Below are positions 41,161-51,869 of a DNA stretch of 64,000 nt, piece after piece. A program made the position numbers and the translations under genes. The stretch is from Rubrivivax sp. (lineage in GTDB: Bacteria > Pseudomonadota > Gammaproteobacteria > Burkholderiales > Burkholderiaceae_C), in NCBI GenBank assembly GCA_027485165.1, contig JAIXRN010000052.1:124001-188000 (forward strand), read 5' to 3'. Within the stretch, counting starts at the first letter, position 1. The number at the start of each line of letters is the position of its first letter. Under the pieces are notes generated by a model. That model was not told where the DNA came from. It did not search any database and saw only the letters and a list, made by a program, of their open reading frames with translations.

Positions 41161-42534
41161 ATGGCTGCCAAAACCACCTTCGTCTGCCGCGACTGCGGTG
41201 CCACATCCCCCAAGTGGCTGGGCAAGTGCCCGGCCTGCGGAGCCTGGAACACCCTAGACGAGAGTCTGGCTGACGCCCCGGGCGGCAAGCAGTCGGCCCG
41301 CTTCCAGGCCCTGGCCGGCAGCACCGCGGCACGGCAGGGTGTGAAGACGCTCAGCGAGATCGAGGCCAGCGACGTCGAACGCACCCCCACCGGCCAGGAA
41401 GAACTGGACCGTGTGCTGGGCGGCGGCATCGTCGCTGGTGGCGTGGTGCTGATCGGCGGCGACCCCGGCATCGGCAAGAGCACCTTGCTGCTACAGGCGC
41501 TGGACTCCATGTCGGGCCAGATGAAGGTGCTCTACGTCACAGGCGAAGAAAGCGGCGCCCAGGTGGCGCTGCGCGCGCGCCGGCTGGGCTTGCCGGGCAC
41601 GGCGGTGCGGGTGCTGGCGGAAATTCAGCTCGAACGGATTGCTGCCGCGCTGGAAGCTGAAGCGCCCGCTTTCTGCGTCATCGATTCGATCCAGACGGTG
41701 TATTCCGACCAGCTCAGTTCCGCCCCCGGATCGGTGGCGCAGGTGCGCGAATGCGCAGCGCAGCTGACGCGCCTGGCCAAGACCAGTGGCTGCGCGATGG
41801 TGCTGGTGGGCCATGTGACGAAGGAAGGCGCGCTGGCCGGCCCGCGCGTGCTGGAGCACATCGTCGACACCGTGCTGTACTTCGAAGGCGACACCCACAG
41901 CAGCTTCCGCCTGGTGCGCGCCATCAAGAACCGCTTTGGCGCCGTGAATGAGATCGGCGTGTTCGCCATGACGGAGCGCGGCCTGAAGGGCGTGAGCAAC
42001 CCCAGCGCCATCTTCCTGTCCACGCACGGCGAACCTGTGCCCGGCAGCTGCGTGATGGTGACGCTGGAAGGCACGCGCCCGCTGCTGGTGGAACTGCAGG
42101 CGCTGGTGGACAGCGGCGGCCCCAGCCCGCGGCGGCTGTCGGTGGGCCTGGACCGCGACCGCCTGGCCATGTTGCTGGCCGTGCTGCACCGCCATGCCGG
42201 CGTGGCCTGCATGGACCAGGACGTGTTCGTGAACGCCGTGGGCGGCGTGCGCATTGGCGAACCTGCGGCCGACCTGGCCGTGCTGCTGGCCATCCAGAGC
42301 AGCCTGCGCGGCAAGCCGCTGCCGCGCGGCTTCATTGCGTTCGGGGAAGTCGGCCTGGCGGGCGAAGTGCGGCCCGCCCCGCGTGGGCAGGAAAGGCTGA
42401 AGGAAGCCGCCAAGCTGGGTTTCAGCATCGCCCTGGTGCCCAAGGCCAACGCGCCCAAGAAGCCGATCGAAGGCCTGACGGTGCATGCAGTGGAACGCAT
42501 CGAACAGGCCATCGACGTGGTGCGCGGCTTGTAA
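41161..42534 (+). CDS. radA: DNA repair protein RadA
   Basis: This 457-residue RadA has an N-terminal zinc finger (CRDCGATSPKWLGKCPACG, with four Cys). A RecA-like ATPase core (Walker A GGDPGIGKSTLLLQAL near residue 100) follows, with the RadA-specific KNRFGAVNEIGVFAM near residue 258. A Lon-like C-terminal domain (VGLDRDRLAMLLAVLHRHAG, GFIAFGEVGLAGEVRPAPRG) ends the protein. It processes branched recombination intermediates. Start ATG 41161 places the zinc finger at the usual position. A longer in-frame start at 41089 is rejected. The DUF1232 gene follows 45 bp later. Confidence 0.97.
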   Translation: MAAKTTFVCRDCGATSPKWLGKCPACGAWNTLDESLADAPGGKQSARFQALAGSTAARQGVKTLSEIEASDVERTPTGQEELDRVLGGGIVAGGVVLIGGDPGIGKSTLLLQALDSMSGQMKVLYVTGEESGAQVALRARRLGLPGTAVRVLAEIQLERIAAALEAEAPAFCVIDSIQTVYSDQLSSAPGSVAQVRECAAQLTRLAKTSGCAMVLVGHVTKEGALAGPRVLEHIVDTVLYFEGDTHSSFRLVRAIKNRFGAVNEIGVFAMTERGLKGVSNPSAIFLSTHGEPVPGSCVMVTLEGTRPLLVELQALVDSGGPSPRRLSVGLDRDRLAMLLAVLHRHAGVACMDQDVFVNAVGGVRIGEPAADLAVLLAIQSSLRGKPLPRGFIAFGEVGLAGEVRPAPRGQERLKEAAKLGFSIALVPKANAPKKPIEGLTVHAVERIEQAIDVVRGL

Positions 42535-42579
42535 AGTGGCCGTGCGGCCCCAGTTCAGGGGTCTGGAGGAACAACGGCC

Positions 42580-42852
42580 ATGTTCAAGCGTCTGGCAATT
42601 CTGTGGACCGTGGTGCGCGGCGATGCGCTGGCGCTGTGGCGTGCCTTGCGCCACCCGCTGGCCCCGGGCTGGCTGAAGTGGGCCGTGGGAGGCGTGCTGC
42701 TGTACCTGCTGTCGCCGGTGGACCTGATCCCCGACGTCATTCCGTTCCTGGGCGTGATCGACGACATCGTGCTGGTGCCGCTGGCCATCCGCTTCATCCT
42801 AAAGAAGCTGCCGGCGGCCCTGCGCGCCGACATCGGCCCCCGCCCGCGCTGA
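42580..42852 (+). CDS. DUF1232 (YkvA-like) small membrane protein
   Basis: This 90-residue protein has the DUF1232 signature KWAVGGVLLYLLSPVDLIPDVIPFLGVIDDIVLVPLAI (read in parts) with the conserved SPVDLIPD near residue 45. It has a basic N-terminus and a basic tail. It is thought to be a single- or double-pass membrane protein of unknown role. The ribosome binding site GGAGG lies just upstream. It follows radA on the same strand. Confidence 0.93.
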   Translation: MFKRLAILWTVVRGDALALWRALRHPLAPGWLKWAVGGVLLYLLSPVDLIPDVIPFLGVIDDIVLVPLAIRFILKKLPAALRADIGPRPR

Positions 42853-42889
42853 ACTGAGGTTCACACGGCAGTCAGCGGGCCTTGGTCCT

Positions 42890-43675
42890 TCACCCGCCGC
42901 CGCGTTCACCCAGCCACTGCCCCAGGGCATAAGCCAGGCGCCGCGCTTCGTTGCGCAGGCGGTAGCCATAGGCCGGCAGCCGCAGTGTCCAGTGGAATTT
43001 CCGCTTCAGGCCCACCGGGGCGACGATGGTGCTGGCGATCTGCTCGTCGTGCCCGCAAGGCGTGGGCGACACGAGGCGCACCTTCAGGCTAAAGCGCCAG
43101 CCCTGGTCGAAAACATGGTCGTAGGGCAGGGCCATGGGCAGCAGGCCGTCGCGTTCACGCAGGTAGGCCTGGGCGGCGCGGCGGTTGATGAGATAGGCGC
43201 TGCTGCCGGTGCAGCGGCTGAACATCACGCACAGGTGGTGGCCGGGCGCCACATCGGCCACGGCCACCGGGGTGCCCGAATGCACGGCCGACAGTTTCAC
43301 CATGTCCCAGCGCTGCGGCTGCGCCAGCAGGCCGCGCAGCACGGCCGGCAGGGCGGGGGTGAGCAGCACGTCGTCTTCCAGCACCAGCGCGGTCTGCGCC
43401 GGGCTGGCCAGGAAGGCCTGCATCACGGCCACGTGCGACAAGTAACATCCCAGCTCGCCCAGCACCGGGCTCATGCCGTGGCGCTGCCGGTAGGCGGCAT
43501 CGTCCAGCAGCGCGCGCTGCGCGGGTTGCAGCGCCCGGGCGTCCACGGCGGGCAGCCGCGTGTAGGCCAGGCCCAGGCCGCTGAGCTGCTGGCTGATGCG
43601 CGCCAGACGGTCTGGCGCGCGGTCCAGATTGATCACCCATGTCGACAAAGCTTCCCACTCGCGCATCAGCGGCAT
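42890..43675 (-). CDS. GT25-family glycosyltransferase (LPS-type)
   Basis: This 261-residue GT25 enzyme has WVINLDRAPDRLARISQQLSGLG near the start, with the typical family opening. LGELGCYLSHVAVMQAFLAS, TALVLEDDVLLTP (DxD-like EDD) and GSSAYLINRRAAQAYL follow. The C-terminal part (PYDHVFDQGW, FHWTLRLPAYGYRLRNEARRLAYALG) looks membrane-associated and basic. GT25 enzymes add sugars, often galactose, to lipooligosaccharide or protein. The start is ATG 43675 or 43666. Either way its 5' end overlaps the divergent gene, so one start may be misassigned. Confidence 0.9.
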   Translation of the reverse strand: MPLMREWEALSTWVINLDRAPDRLARISQQLSGLGLAYTRLPAVDARALQPAQRALLDDAAYRQRHGMSPVLGELGCYLSHVAVMQAFLASPAQTALVLEDDVLLTPALPAVLRGLLAQPQRWDMVKLSAVHSGTPVAVADVAPGHHLCVMFSRCTGSSAYLINRRAAQAYLRERDGLLPMALPYDHVFDQGWRFSLKVRLVSPTPCGHDEQIASTIVAPVGLKRKFHWTLRLPAYGYRLRNEARRLAYALGQWLGERGGG

Positions 43676-44073
43676 TGTCCTTGAGCGCCATCGCAGGCTG
43701 GGGCCTGGCGCTGGCGGCCGTGGTCGGGGGCTACCTGTCGTACGGCTGGCCGGGGGTGGTGCTGGCCATCACCGTCATCGTGTTCTGGCTGCTGCTGCAG
43801 TTCAGCCGCGCCCTGCGTGCCATGCGCCAGGCCAGCGCACGGCCGGTGGGGCTGGTGGACAACGCGGTGATGCTGAACGCCAGGCTGCGCCCCGGGCTGC
43901 GCCTGGTGGACGTGCTGGCGCTCACGCGCAGCCTGGGCACGCCGCTGCACACCGACCTGCAGGCCGTGGACGAAAGCTTCACCTGGGCCGACGGCGGCGG
44001 CGACCGTGTCGAGGTCGACCTGCACGCCGGCCGCGTCACCGCCTGGCGTCTGCTGCGCGCTGGCGGCGCCTAA
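43639..44073 (+). CDS. Small membrane protein of unknown function upstream of ilvE
   Basis: This 144-residue protein has two hydrophobic segments, GWGLALAAVVGGYLSYGW and VVLAITVIVFWLLLQF (residues about 20-55). A soluble domain with LVDNAVMLNARLRPGLRLVDVLALTRSLG and FTWADGGGDRVEVDLHAGR follows. It is conserved next to ilvE in Burkholderiales from memory, but I cannot assign a function. ATG 43639 overlaps the head of the GT25 gene on the opposite strand. A TTG or later start near 43681 would remove the overlap. It precedes ilvE by 31 bp on the same strand. Confidence 0.7.
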   Translation: MSTKLPTRASAALSLSAIAGWGLALAAVVGGYLSYGWPGVVLAITVIVFWLLLQFSRALRAMRQASARPVGLVDNAVMLNARLRPGLRLVDVLALTRSLGTPLHTDLQAVDESFTWADGGGDRVEVDLHAGRVTAWRLLRAGGA

Positions 44074-44104
44074 AATCTGTGGCATTCACTACAGGAGCGT
44101 TTTC

Positions 44105-45031
44105 ATGTCGATGTCCGACCGCGACGGCAAGATCTGGATGGACGGCCAGCTGGTCGAATGGCGCGACGCGAAGATCCACGTCCTGACGCACACCCTGCAT
44201 TACGGCTGTGGCGCGTTCGAAGGTGTGCGCGCCTACAAGACCGCCGGCGGGCCCACCGCCATCTTCCGCCTGCCCGAGCACACCGAACGCCTGTTCAACA
44301 GCGCCAAGATCCTGCGCATGAAGATCCCCTTCACCCCGGCCGAAGTGGCCGAGGCGCAGCGCCTGGTGGTGCGCGAAAACAAGCTGGAAAGCTGCTACCT
44401 GCGCCCGCTGATCTGGATCGGCGACAAGAAACTGGGTGTCAGCCCCAAGGGCAACGACATCCACATCATGGTGGCGGCCTGGCCCTGGGGCGCCTACCTG
44501 GGCGAAGAAGGCCTGAAGCGCGGCATCCGCGTGAAGACCAGCAGCTTCACCCGCCACCACGTCAACATCACCATGACGCAGGCCAAGGCGGTGAGCAACT
44601 ACACCAACAGCATCCTGGCCAACATGGAAGCCACCGACGAGGGCTACGACGAAGCCCTGCTGCTGGACCCCTCAGGCTTCGTCAGCGAAGGCGCGGGCGA
44701 GAACCTGTTCATCATCAAGAAGGGCGTGGTCTACACGCCCGACCTGTCGGCCGGGGCGCTGAACGGCATCACGCGCGACACCATCCTGCACATCTGCAAC
44801 GACCTGGGGCTCCGGCTGGTCGAGAAAAGGATCACGCGCGACGAGGTCTACATCTGCGACGAGGCCTTCTTCACCGGCACCGCGGCCGAGGTGACGCCGA
44901 TCCGCGAACTCGACCGCATCGAACTGGGCGCCGGCAGCCGGGGGCCGATCACCGAAAAGATCCAGAGCGCATTCTTCGACATCGTCTACGGCCGCAACCC
45001 GAAGTACGCCGAATGGCTGACCGCGGTCTGA
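44105..45031 (+). CDS. ilvE: Branched-chain amino-acid aminotransferase
   Basis: This 308-residue class IV PLP enzyme has THTLHYGCGAFEGVRAYKT near residue 30, RLPEHTERLFNSAKILRMKIPF, and YLRPLIWIGDKKLGV. TMTQAKAVSNYTNSILANMEATDEGYDEALLLD carries the PLP-Lys near 158, and FVSEGAGENLFIIKKG and TPDLSAGALNGITRDTIL follow. It reversibly transaminates Val, Leu and Ile. The start has an AGGAG site 10 bp upstream (ATG 44105). It lies between the small membrane gene and a zinc-finger gene, a frequent arrangement in this bacterial order. Confidence 0.97.
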   Translation: MSMSDRDGKIWMDGQLVEWRDAKIHVLTHTLHYGCGAFEGVRAYKTAGGPTAIFRLPEHTERLFNSAKILRMKIPFTPAEVAEAQRLVVRENKLESCYLRPLIWIGDKKLGVSPKGNDIHIMVAAWPWGAYLGEEGLKRGIRVKTSSFTRHHVNITMTQAKAVSNYTNSILANMEATDEGYDEALLLDPSGFVSEGAGENLFIIKKGVVYTPDLSAGALNGITRDTILHICNDLGLRLVEKRITRDEVYICDEAFFTGTAAEVTPIRELDRIELGAGSRGPITEKIQSAFFDIVYGRNPKYAEWLTAV

Positions 45032-45034
45032 ACC

Positions 45035-45259
45035 ATGGCCACTGACACCAGCAGCACCGGCCCGCGCGCCGTCGTCGAACTGGCCGCCAGCGAACTGCTG
45101 GGCCCGGGCGTGGTGCATTGCCCGAACCCGCGCATGCCCCTGTGGGCCAACCACCCCAAGGTTTTCATCGACGTGGCGCGCACCGGTGAAGGCCGCTGCC
45201 CGTATTGCGGCACCGTCTACCGCCTGAAGGCGGGCGAGCAGGCGCACGCCGGGCACTGA
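45035..45259 (+). CDS. Small zinc-finger protein (zf-CHCC/NDUFS6-like)
   Basis: This 74-residue protein has the pattern CPNPRMPLWANHPKVFID then CPYCGTVYRLKAG, matching the Cys-His-Cys-Cys zinc-binding domain of bacterial NDUFS6-like proteins. It begins 3 bp after the ilvE stop, so it is cotranscribed. No enzymatic role is known. Confidence 0.93.
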   Translation: MATDTSSTGPRAVVELAASELLGPGVVHCPNPRMPLWANHPKVFIDVARTGEGRCPYCGTVYRLKAGEQAHAGH

Positions 45260-45299
45260 CGGCCTGACAGCGGCGCACCTGCCTGTGCCTAGCCCGCCA

Positions 45300-47198
45300 A
45301 TGGCCAGCCTGGCGGACATCGCCCGCGACGCCCTGCTGCACCAGCTGGGCCGCGGCGACGCCCGCCAGGCGCTGAACCTGGCACTGGCAGCCCTGGCCGT
45401 GCACCAGGGCGGGCCCTGCGGCCTGGTGGCCCTGGGGCCGGCAGGCGAAGTGCGCTGGCAAGCCGGCGCCTGCAGCGGCCCGCGCCTGCCGGTGGCTGAA
45501 CTGGGCAGCCAGCAGGGATGGCTCTACCTGCCGGCCCCACAGCCTGCGCAGGCCCTGGCCGCCCTGCTGCCCACCCTGGCCGCCCTGCTGCAGCGCGACG
45601 CCTGGGACGCCAGCCAGGCCAGCCAGCCCGACCGGCGCGAGACCCATGCCGCCTTGCTGCGCGCGGCCCTGGCCGGCACCGACACCTTTACCTGGGAATG
45701 GGACCTGGACAACGACTGGCTGGGCGACATCGACGAAGGCCTGCGCCTGCTGGGCTACGAGTTGCACGAAGTCGGCCACACGCAGGAAGACTGGAACCGC
45801 CTGATCCACCCCGAAGACCTGGCCGATAACGACCTGGCCTTCCAGCGCCACGCGTCGGGCGAAACCGAGATCTACGAACACGCGTACCGCGCCCGCCACC
45901 GCAATGGCCAGTGGCGCTGGATGCTGGAGCGTGGCCGCATCGTCGAACGCCACCCCGACGGCCGGCCGCGCCGCGTGGTGGGCACCCAGGTGGACGTCAC
46001 TGAACGCCGGGAGGCGGAACAGATGGCTTCCGAAGCCGTGCAGCGGCTGGAACAGATCGCGCGTCAGGTGCCGGGCATGCTGTACATGTTCGAGCTGCAG
46101 CGCGGCCAGGGCGGTTTCCTGCGCTACGCCAGCGAACGCGGGCCGGCGCTGTTCGGCCTGCCGCCAGCGCCCGAGCAGCACGACATGAACGTGATCTGGT
46201 CGATGGTGCCGCCCGAAGACCAGGCGCGCATGTACGCCAGCTTCCAGCGTTCAGCGCAGACCCTGTGCGACTGGACGAGCGAATTCCGCGTGCAGCGCCC
46301 TGACGGCGAATGGCGCCACATGTCGGCGCGTTCCACGCCGCAGCGTGCAAGCGAGAGCCTGACGCGCTGGTATGGCTACATCGAAGACGTGACCGAACGC
46401 GTGCAGCTGGAACAGGCCCGGCGCGACGCTGCCCTGGCCAGCGCCGCCAACCGCGCGAAGACCGAATTCCTGTCGCGCATGAGCCATGAACTGCGCACAC
46501 CGTTGAACGCCGTGCTGGGCTTCACCCAGCTGATCGAGATCGACCACACCGACCCGCCCAGCCCCGGCCAGCGGCAGCGCCTGCAGCTGATCCGCGAAGC
46601 CGGCGAACACCTGCTGAGCATGATCGGCGACCTGCTGGACCTGACGCGCATCGAAAGCGGTGGCATGGCATTGGCCCTGGAACCGATGGCCCCGCACGAA
46701 CTGGCAGGGCAGGCGCTGCAGATGATGCGTTCGGCTGCGCAGTCGGCGCAGGTCAGCCTGCAGCTGCTGCCCGGCGGCGAAATCCTGCTGGTGCAGGCCG
46801 ACCGTACGCGGCTGCGCCAGGTCTTGCTGAACCTGGTGTCCAACGCCATCAAGTACAACCGCGCCGGCGGTAGCGTCACGCTGCAGGTGCAGGCCGCCGC
46901 TGACGGGCGGGTGATGCTGTCGGTGGCCGACACCGGAGTCGGCATCGCAGAAGCTGACCTGCCCTTGATCTTCGAACCCTTCCATCGCGGCCCGCAGGCC
47001 CACGGCACGGTCGAAGGCACGGGCATCGGCCTGAGCGTGACGCAGGCCCTGGTGCGCCTGATGCATGGCCAGGTGCGGGTGGAAAGCCAGCGGGGCCGCG
47101 GGTCGCGCTTCGACGTGCTGCTGCCGCGCGTGGGTGCGGTGGGTGTGACGGGCGTGTCAGGCTTGTCCGGCGCTGGGGGCGCTCAGTCCGCCACGTAG
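45300..47198 (+). CDS. Orphan PAS-PAS sensor histidine kinase (soluble)
   Basis: This 632-residue kinase has two PAS domains, FTWEWDLDNDWLGDIDEGLRLLGYEL near residue 145 and LEQIARQVPGMLYMFELQRG near 255. Each ends in a PAC-like motif (TQVDVTERREAEQ, IEDVTERVQLEQ). The HisKA H-box SRMSHELRTPLNAVLGF has the phospho-His near residue 394. The ATPase boxes are LRQVLLNLVSNAIKYNRAG, VADTGVGIAEADLPLIFEPF and GTGIGLSVTQALVRL. No TM segment is seen, so it senses an internal signal. No response regulator is adjacent. Start ATG 45300 is used; GTG 45285 is possible. Its 3' end overlaps the pullulanase stop by 16 bp, tail to tail. Confidence 0.92.
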   Translation: MASLADIARDALLHQLGRGDARQALNLALAALAVHQGGPCGLVALGPAGEVRWQAGACSGPRLPVAELGSQQGWLYLPAPQPAQALAALLPTLAALLQRDAWDASQASQPDRRETHAALLRAALAGTDTFTWEWDLDNDWLGDIDEGLRLLGYELHEVGHTQEDWNRLIHPEDLADNDLAFQRHASGETEIYEHAYRARHRNGQWRWMLERGRIVERHPDGRPRRVVGTQVDVTERREAEQMASEAVQRLEQIARQVPGMLYMFELQRGQGGFLRYASERGPALFGLPPAPEQHDMNVIWSMVPPEDQARMYASFQRSAQTLCDWTSEFRVQRPDGEWRHMSARSTPQRASESLTRWYGYIEDVTERVQLEQARRDAALASAANRAKTEFLSRMSHELRTPLNAVLGFTQLIEIDHTDPPSPGQRQRLQLIREAGEHLLSMIGDLLDLTRIESGGMALALEPMAPHELAGQALQMMRSAAQSAQVSLQLLPGGEILLVQADRTRLRQVLLNLVSNAIKYNRAGGSVTLQVQAAADGRVMLSVADTGVGIAEADLPLIFEPFHRGPQAHGTVEGTGIGLSVTQALVRLMHGQVRVESQRGRGSRFDVLLPRVGAVGVTGVSGLSGAGGAQSAT

Positions 47199-50005
47199 AC
47201 CAAGGCTGTGCGCGGTGGCACCTGCAGGGTGGCGCTGCCGGGGTCCCAGCGGGCCTGCTGCGCGGGCCGCGGGTCGGCAGCCGTTGGGGCCAGGTGCACC
47301 GGGTGCAGGCGCAGAGGCTTGCCGCTCAACGTGGGCAGCGTCACCGTGGCGGGCGTGGGTGCGGCGTTGATGGCGTAGAGCAGTTCGCCAAAGCCCGCGC
47401 CGCGCAGGCCGCGGCCTTCCAGAAAACCCACCATCAGGCTGCCCTGCTGGGCCGGCCCGGTGTCCAGCAGTTGCAGCCGGCGCTGAACCTGGGCGCTGCT
47501 GTCCAGCCTGAAGAGCGTGCTGCTGCGGCGAATCTTCAGCAAGTCCAGGAAGGCGTCGCGCGTGAAGCGGATGTCGGCGGGCGTGGGCTTGATGCTGGCG
47601 TCGGCCAGCAGCGGTGCCATCAGCGGCCACATCTCGCCGTTGTCGGGTTTCGGCGGCAGGCCGGTGGCATAGAAGTTGTCCTGCAGCGTCCAGTCCAGGC
47701 GGTTGAACCAGTCGCCGCTGTCGTAGCTGTTGCGGTCCAGGCTCTTGCTGCGCAAGGTCTCCACGCCGGCATGGAAGTAAGCGATGCCCTGGCTGAAGGC
47801 GGTGGTGGCGATGGCCAGCACCTGCACGCGGGCGCGGTCTGCGGTGGACGTGCTGCGCGGCAGCTTGAAGACGTGGCTGTCGAACAAGGTCAGGTTGTCG
47901 TGGTTCTCGACGTAGTTCACCACCTCGCCGGGCTGGCTGGCGTAGCCGGCAGGCTGGCCTGCGTAGCTGATCCGCGCCAGCGGCACGCGGCGGCCTTCGT
48001 GCGTGACGAGCCGGTAGTCGCGCAGCGTGCCGGCCAGGCCCACGCGCACCAGGTCGGCGGCGCGCAGCAGGGCATCTCGGCCGGCCAGGCCGGCAGCCTG
48101 GGCTTCGGGCGTGGGGTCGAAGCCCAGGCCGTTGGCCCAGCCCTGGCGCTGCAGCAGGGCCGCGCCGCTGTCGCCCGCGCCGCCGCCGCGCACGGCGTCG
48201 CGCGCGCGGTCGCTGAAGGTGCCGATGCCGCTGCCGGCCAGGCTGAGCTGGCTGGCCTGCACGAAGCGCTTGCCGCCTTCCACTTCGCCGAAGTTCCAGC
48301 CTTCGCCGATCAGCTGCACCGGCCGGCCCGCGGCGCGGTTCACGGCGCGTTGCAGGCGTTCCATCGCTGCGCGCGGCTGGTGGCCCATCAGGTCGAAGCG
48401 GAAGCTGTCGATGCGGTGTTCGCGCGCCCAGAGCACGGCGCTGTCGATCATCAGCCGCGCCATCATCTTGTGTTCGGTGGCGGTGTTGTCGCAGCAGGTG
48501 CTGCGCTCGACCACGCCTTTCGCGTCCAGGCGCTGGTAGTAGCCGGGCACGATGCGGTCCAGCACCGACTGCGGCGCCTGGCCCGATGCGGTGGTGTGGT
48601 TGTAGACCACGTCCATGCCCACGCGCAGGCCGGCGCGGTGCAGGGCCTGCACCATGGCCCGCAGTTCGCGGATGCGCACCGCGCCGTCGTGCGCGTCGGT
48701 GGCCAAGCTGCCTTCGGGGGCGTTGAAGTGCCAGGGGTCGTAGCCCCAGTTGAAGCAGTCGCGCGCGGCGTGGGCGGCCACCCAGGCTTGCGGTGCAAGG
48801 CTCGCGCCACCTTCGGCCTGCACGGCGGAATTCAGGGCCGCCATGTCCGGCGAAGCGCAGCCGGTTTCGGGCACCGTGGCCAGGTCGAAGACGGGCAGCA
48901 GGTGAATGTCCGTGATGCCGGCGGCAGCCAGGGCGCGCAGGTGCTGCATGCCGGCGCTGGCGGCTTCGGTGAAGGCCAGGTACTTGCCGCGCCAGGCTGC
49001 GCGCACGCTGGCGTCGCTGGCGGAGAAGTCGCGCACGTGCAGTTCGTAGATGGCCATGTCGGTGGCGGCGCGCAGCGGCTTCGGGCGCGTTGATCGACGT
49101 TCGTGCGGCCAGCCGGGCGGCTGGGTGGCGGGGGCGTCGAGCCGGCCGATCCAGGTGCGCTGCGAATCGGCGTTCAGGCTCAGCGCGTAGGGGTCGGTGA
49201 CGCGCTGGCGCACCAGGCCCGTGCCGCGCACGAACACGTCGACCAGATAGGTGGCGGTCTGGCCACTCAGGTCGGCGCCTTCGCGCGCTTGCCAGGTGCC
49301 GGTCTCGGCGTCGCGCAGCAGCGGGCGCAGCGCGCTGGCTGGGGTGGCGGGGGCGCCATCGGCATGCAGGCACAGGGCCACGTTCTGCGCCGTGGGGGCC
49401 CACAGGCGGAACACGGTGGCTGGGGCGCGCGCGGGTGGGGCGACGTGGATGCCCAAGGCGGGCGCTTTTTCGGCCGCGGCATACAGCGCGTCCAGCGCTG
49501 CGGCGTGCTGCACGGCCGTGGCGCGCAGCACCTGGCCCTGCGCGTCTTCCTGCACCAGCACCAGCTGGCCGCGGTGCAGGCTGCGCAGACGGTGGCGCTC
49601 GGCTTCGGGCACAGCCCAGTGCGGGCCGGGGCCGAACCAGGCGGCCCGCTGCAGCGTGGCCGCGGGCAGGCCCAGGGTGAAGGGCTGCAGCAGCAGCGCG
49701 GCGTCCCAGCCGGTGGCCGCCTGCCCGGCCACGGCCTGCACCTGGCCAGTGGCCGAATGCAGCAGCCGGGTGCGGGCGCCGGCATCGGCCCCTGGCCAGC
49801 GCAGGCGGGTGGCGTCCAGCCACAGCGCGCGTGCTGCCATCGCCCGGCTGGCTTCAGTCACCGGCGTCAGCACCTGGGCGTGGCCGGCGCCGCAATCGGC
49901 CAGGCTGGGGGCTGCGACGGTCGATGCCTGCGCCCAGGCCGGGGGGAAGCAGGCCAGCGCCAGGCCGGCAGCAGCCAGCAACCTGGCAGGTGATGAAGCA
50001 GTCAT
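47183..50005 (-). CDS. pulA: Pullulanase-type starch-debranching enzyme
   Basis: This 940-residue GH13 enzyme has a signal peptide (LLAAAGLALACFPPAWA-QA), then an N-terminal carbohydrate module (residues about 30-200) and a CBM48 domain (ATVFRLWAPTAQNVALCLHAD). The pullulanase mark FNWGYDPWHFNAPEGS lies near 420. The catalytic residues are RFDLMGHQP (Asp near 537), IGEGWNFG (Glu near 567) and VENHDNLTLFD (Asp near 700). It cleaves alpha-1,6 links in pullulan or limit dextrin, probably in the periplasm or outer membrane. It is divergent from the amylase gene, sharing a control region with the operator at 50058-50072, and convergent with the histidine kinase. Confidence 0.94.
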   Translation of the reverse strand: MTASSPARLLAAAGLALACFPPAWAQASTVAAPSLADCGAGHAQVLTPVTEASRAMAARALWLDATRLRWPGADAGARTRLLHSATGQVQAVAGQAATGWDAALLLQPFTLGLPAATLQRAAWFGPGPHWAVPEAERHRLRSLHRGQLVLVQEDAQGQVLRATAVQHAAALDALYAAAEKAPALGIHVAPPARAPATVFRLWAPTAQNVALCLHADGAPATPASALRPLLRDAETGTWQAREGADLSGQTATYLVDVFVRGTGLVRQRVTDPYALSLNADSQRTWIGRLDAPATQPPGWPHERRSTRPKPLRAATDMAIYELHVRDFSASDASVRAAWRGKYLAFTEAASAGMQHLRALAAAGITDIHLLPVFDLATVPETGCASPDMAALNSAVQAEGGASLAPQAWVAAHAARDCFNWGYDPWHFNAPEGSLATDAHDGAVRIRELRAMVQALHRAGLRVGMDVVYNHTTASGQAPQSVLDRIVPGYYQRLDAKGVVERSTCCDNTATEHKMMARLMIDSAVLWAREHRIDSFRFDLMGHQPRAAMERLQRAVNRAAGRPVQLIGEGWNFGEVEGGKRFVQASQLSLAGSGIGTFSDRARDAVRGGGAGDSGAALLQRQGWANGLGFDPTPEAQAAGLAGRDALLRAADLVRVGLAGTLRDYRLVTHEGRRVPLARISYAGQPAGYASQPGEVVNYVENHDNLTLFDSHVFKLPRSTSTADRARVQVLAIATTAFSQGIAYFHAGVETLRSKSLDRNSYDSGDWFNRLDWTLQDNFYATGLPPKPDNGEMWPLMAPLLADASIKPTPADIRFTRDAFLDLLKIRRSSTLFRLDSSAQVQRRLQLLDTGPAQQGSLMVGFLEGRGLRGAGFGELLYAINAAPTPATVTLPTLSGKPLRLHPVHLAPTAADPRPAQQARWDPGSATLQVPPRTALVYVAD

Positions 50006-50057
50006 GCCGCGATGCTACCCAAGCACTGAAGCAGAACTACACCGTGAACATAGGTTT

Positions 50058-50072
50058 TGTAGTTGAATTACA
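50058..50072. promoter_or_regulatory. TGTA-N7-TACA operator between pullulanase and amylase genes
   Basis: TGTAGTTGAATTACA is a near-palindrome (arms TGTAGT and ATTACA, one mismatch). It lies 53 bp upstream of the pullulanase start and 22 bp upstream of the amylase start. The same 15-bp form recurs at malQ and malK. Confidence 0.7.
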
Positions 50073-50093
50073 TATCGCCCTGGAGAGCCCTGC

Positions 50094-51865
<1,772 letters not shown>

Positions 51866-51869
<4 letters not shown>

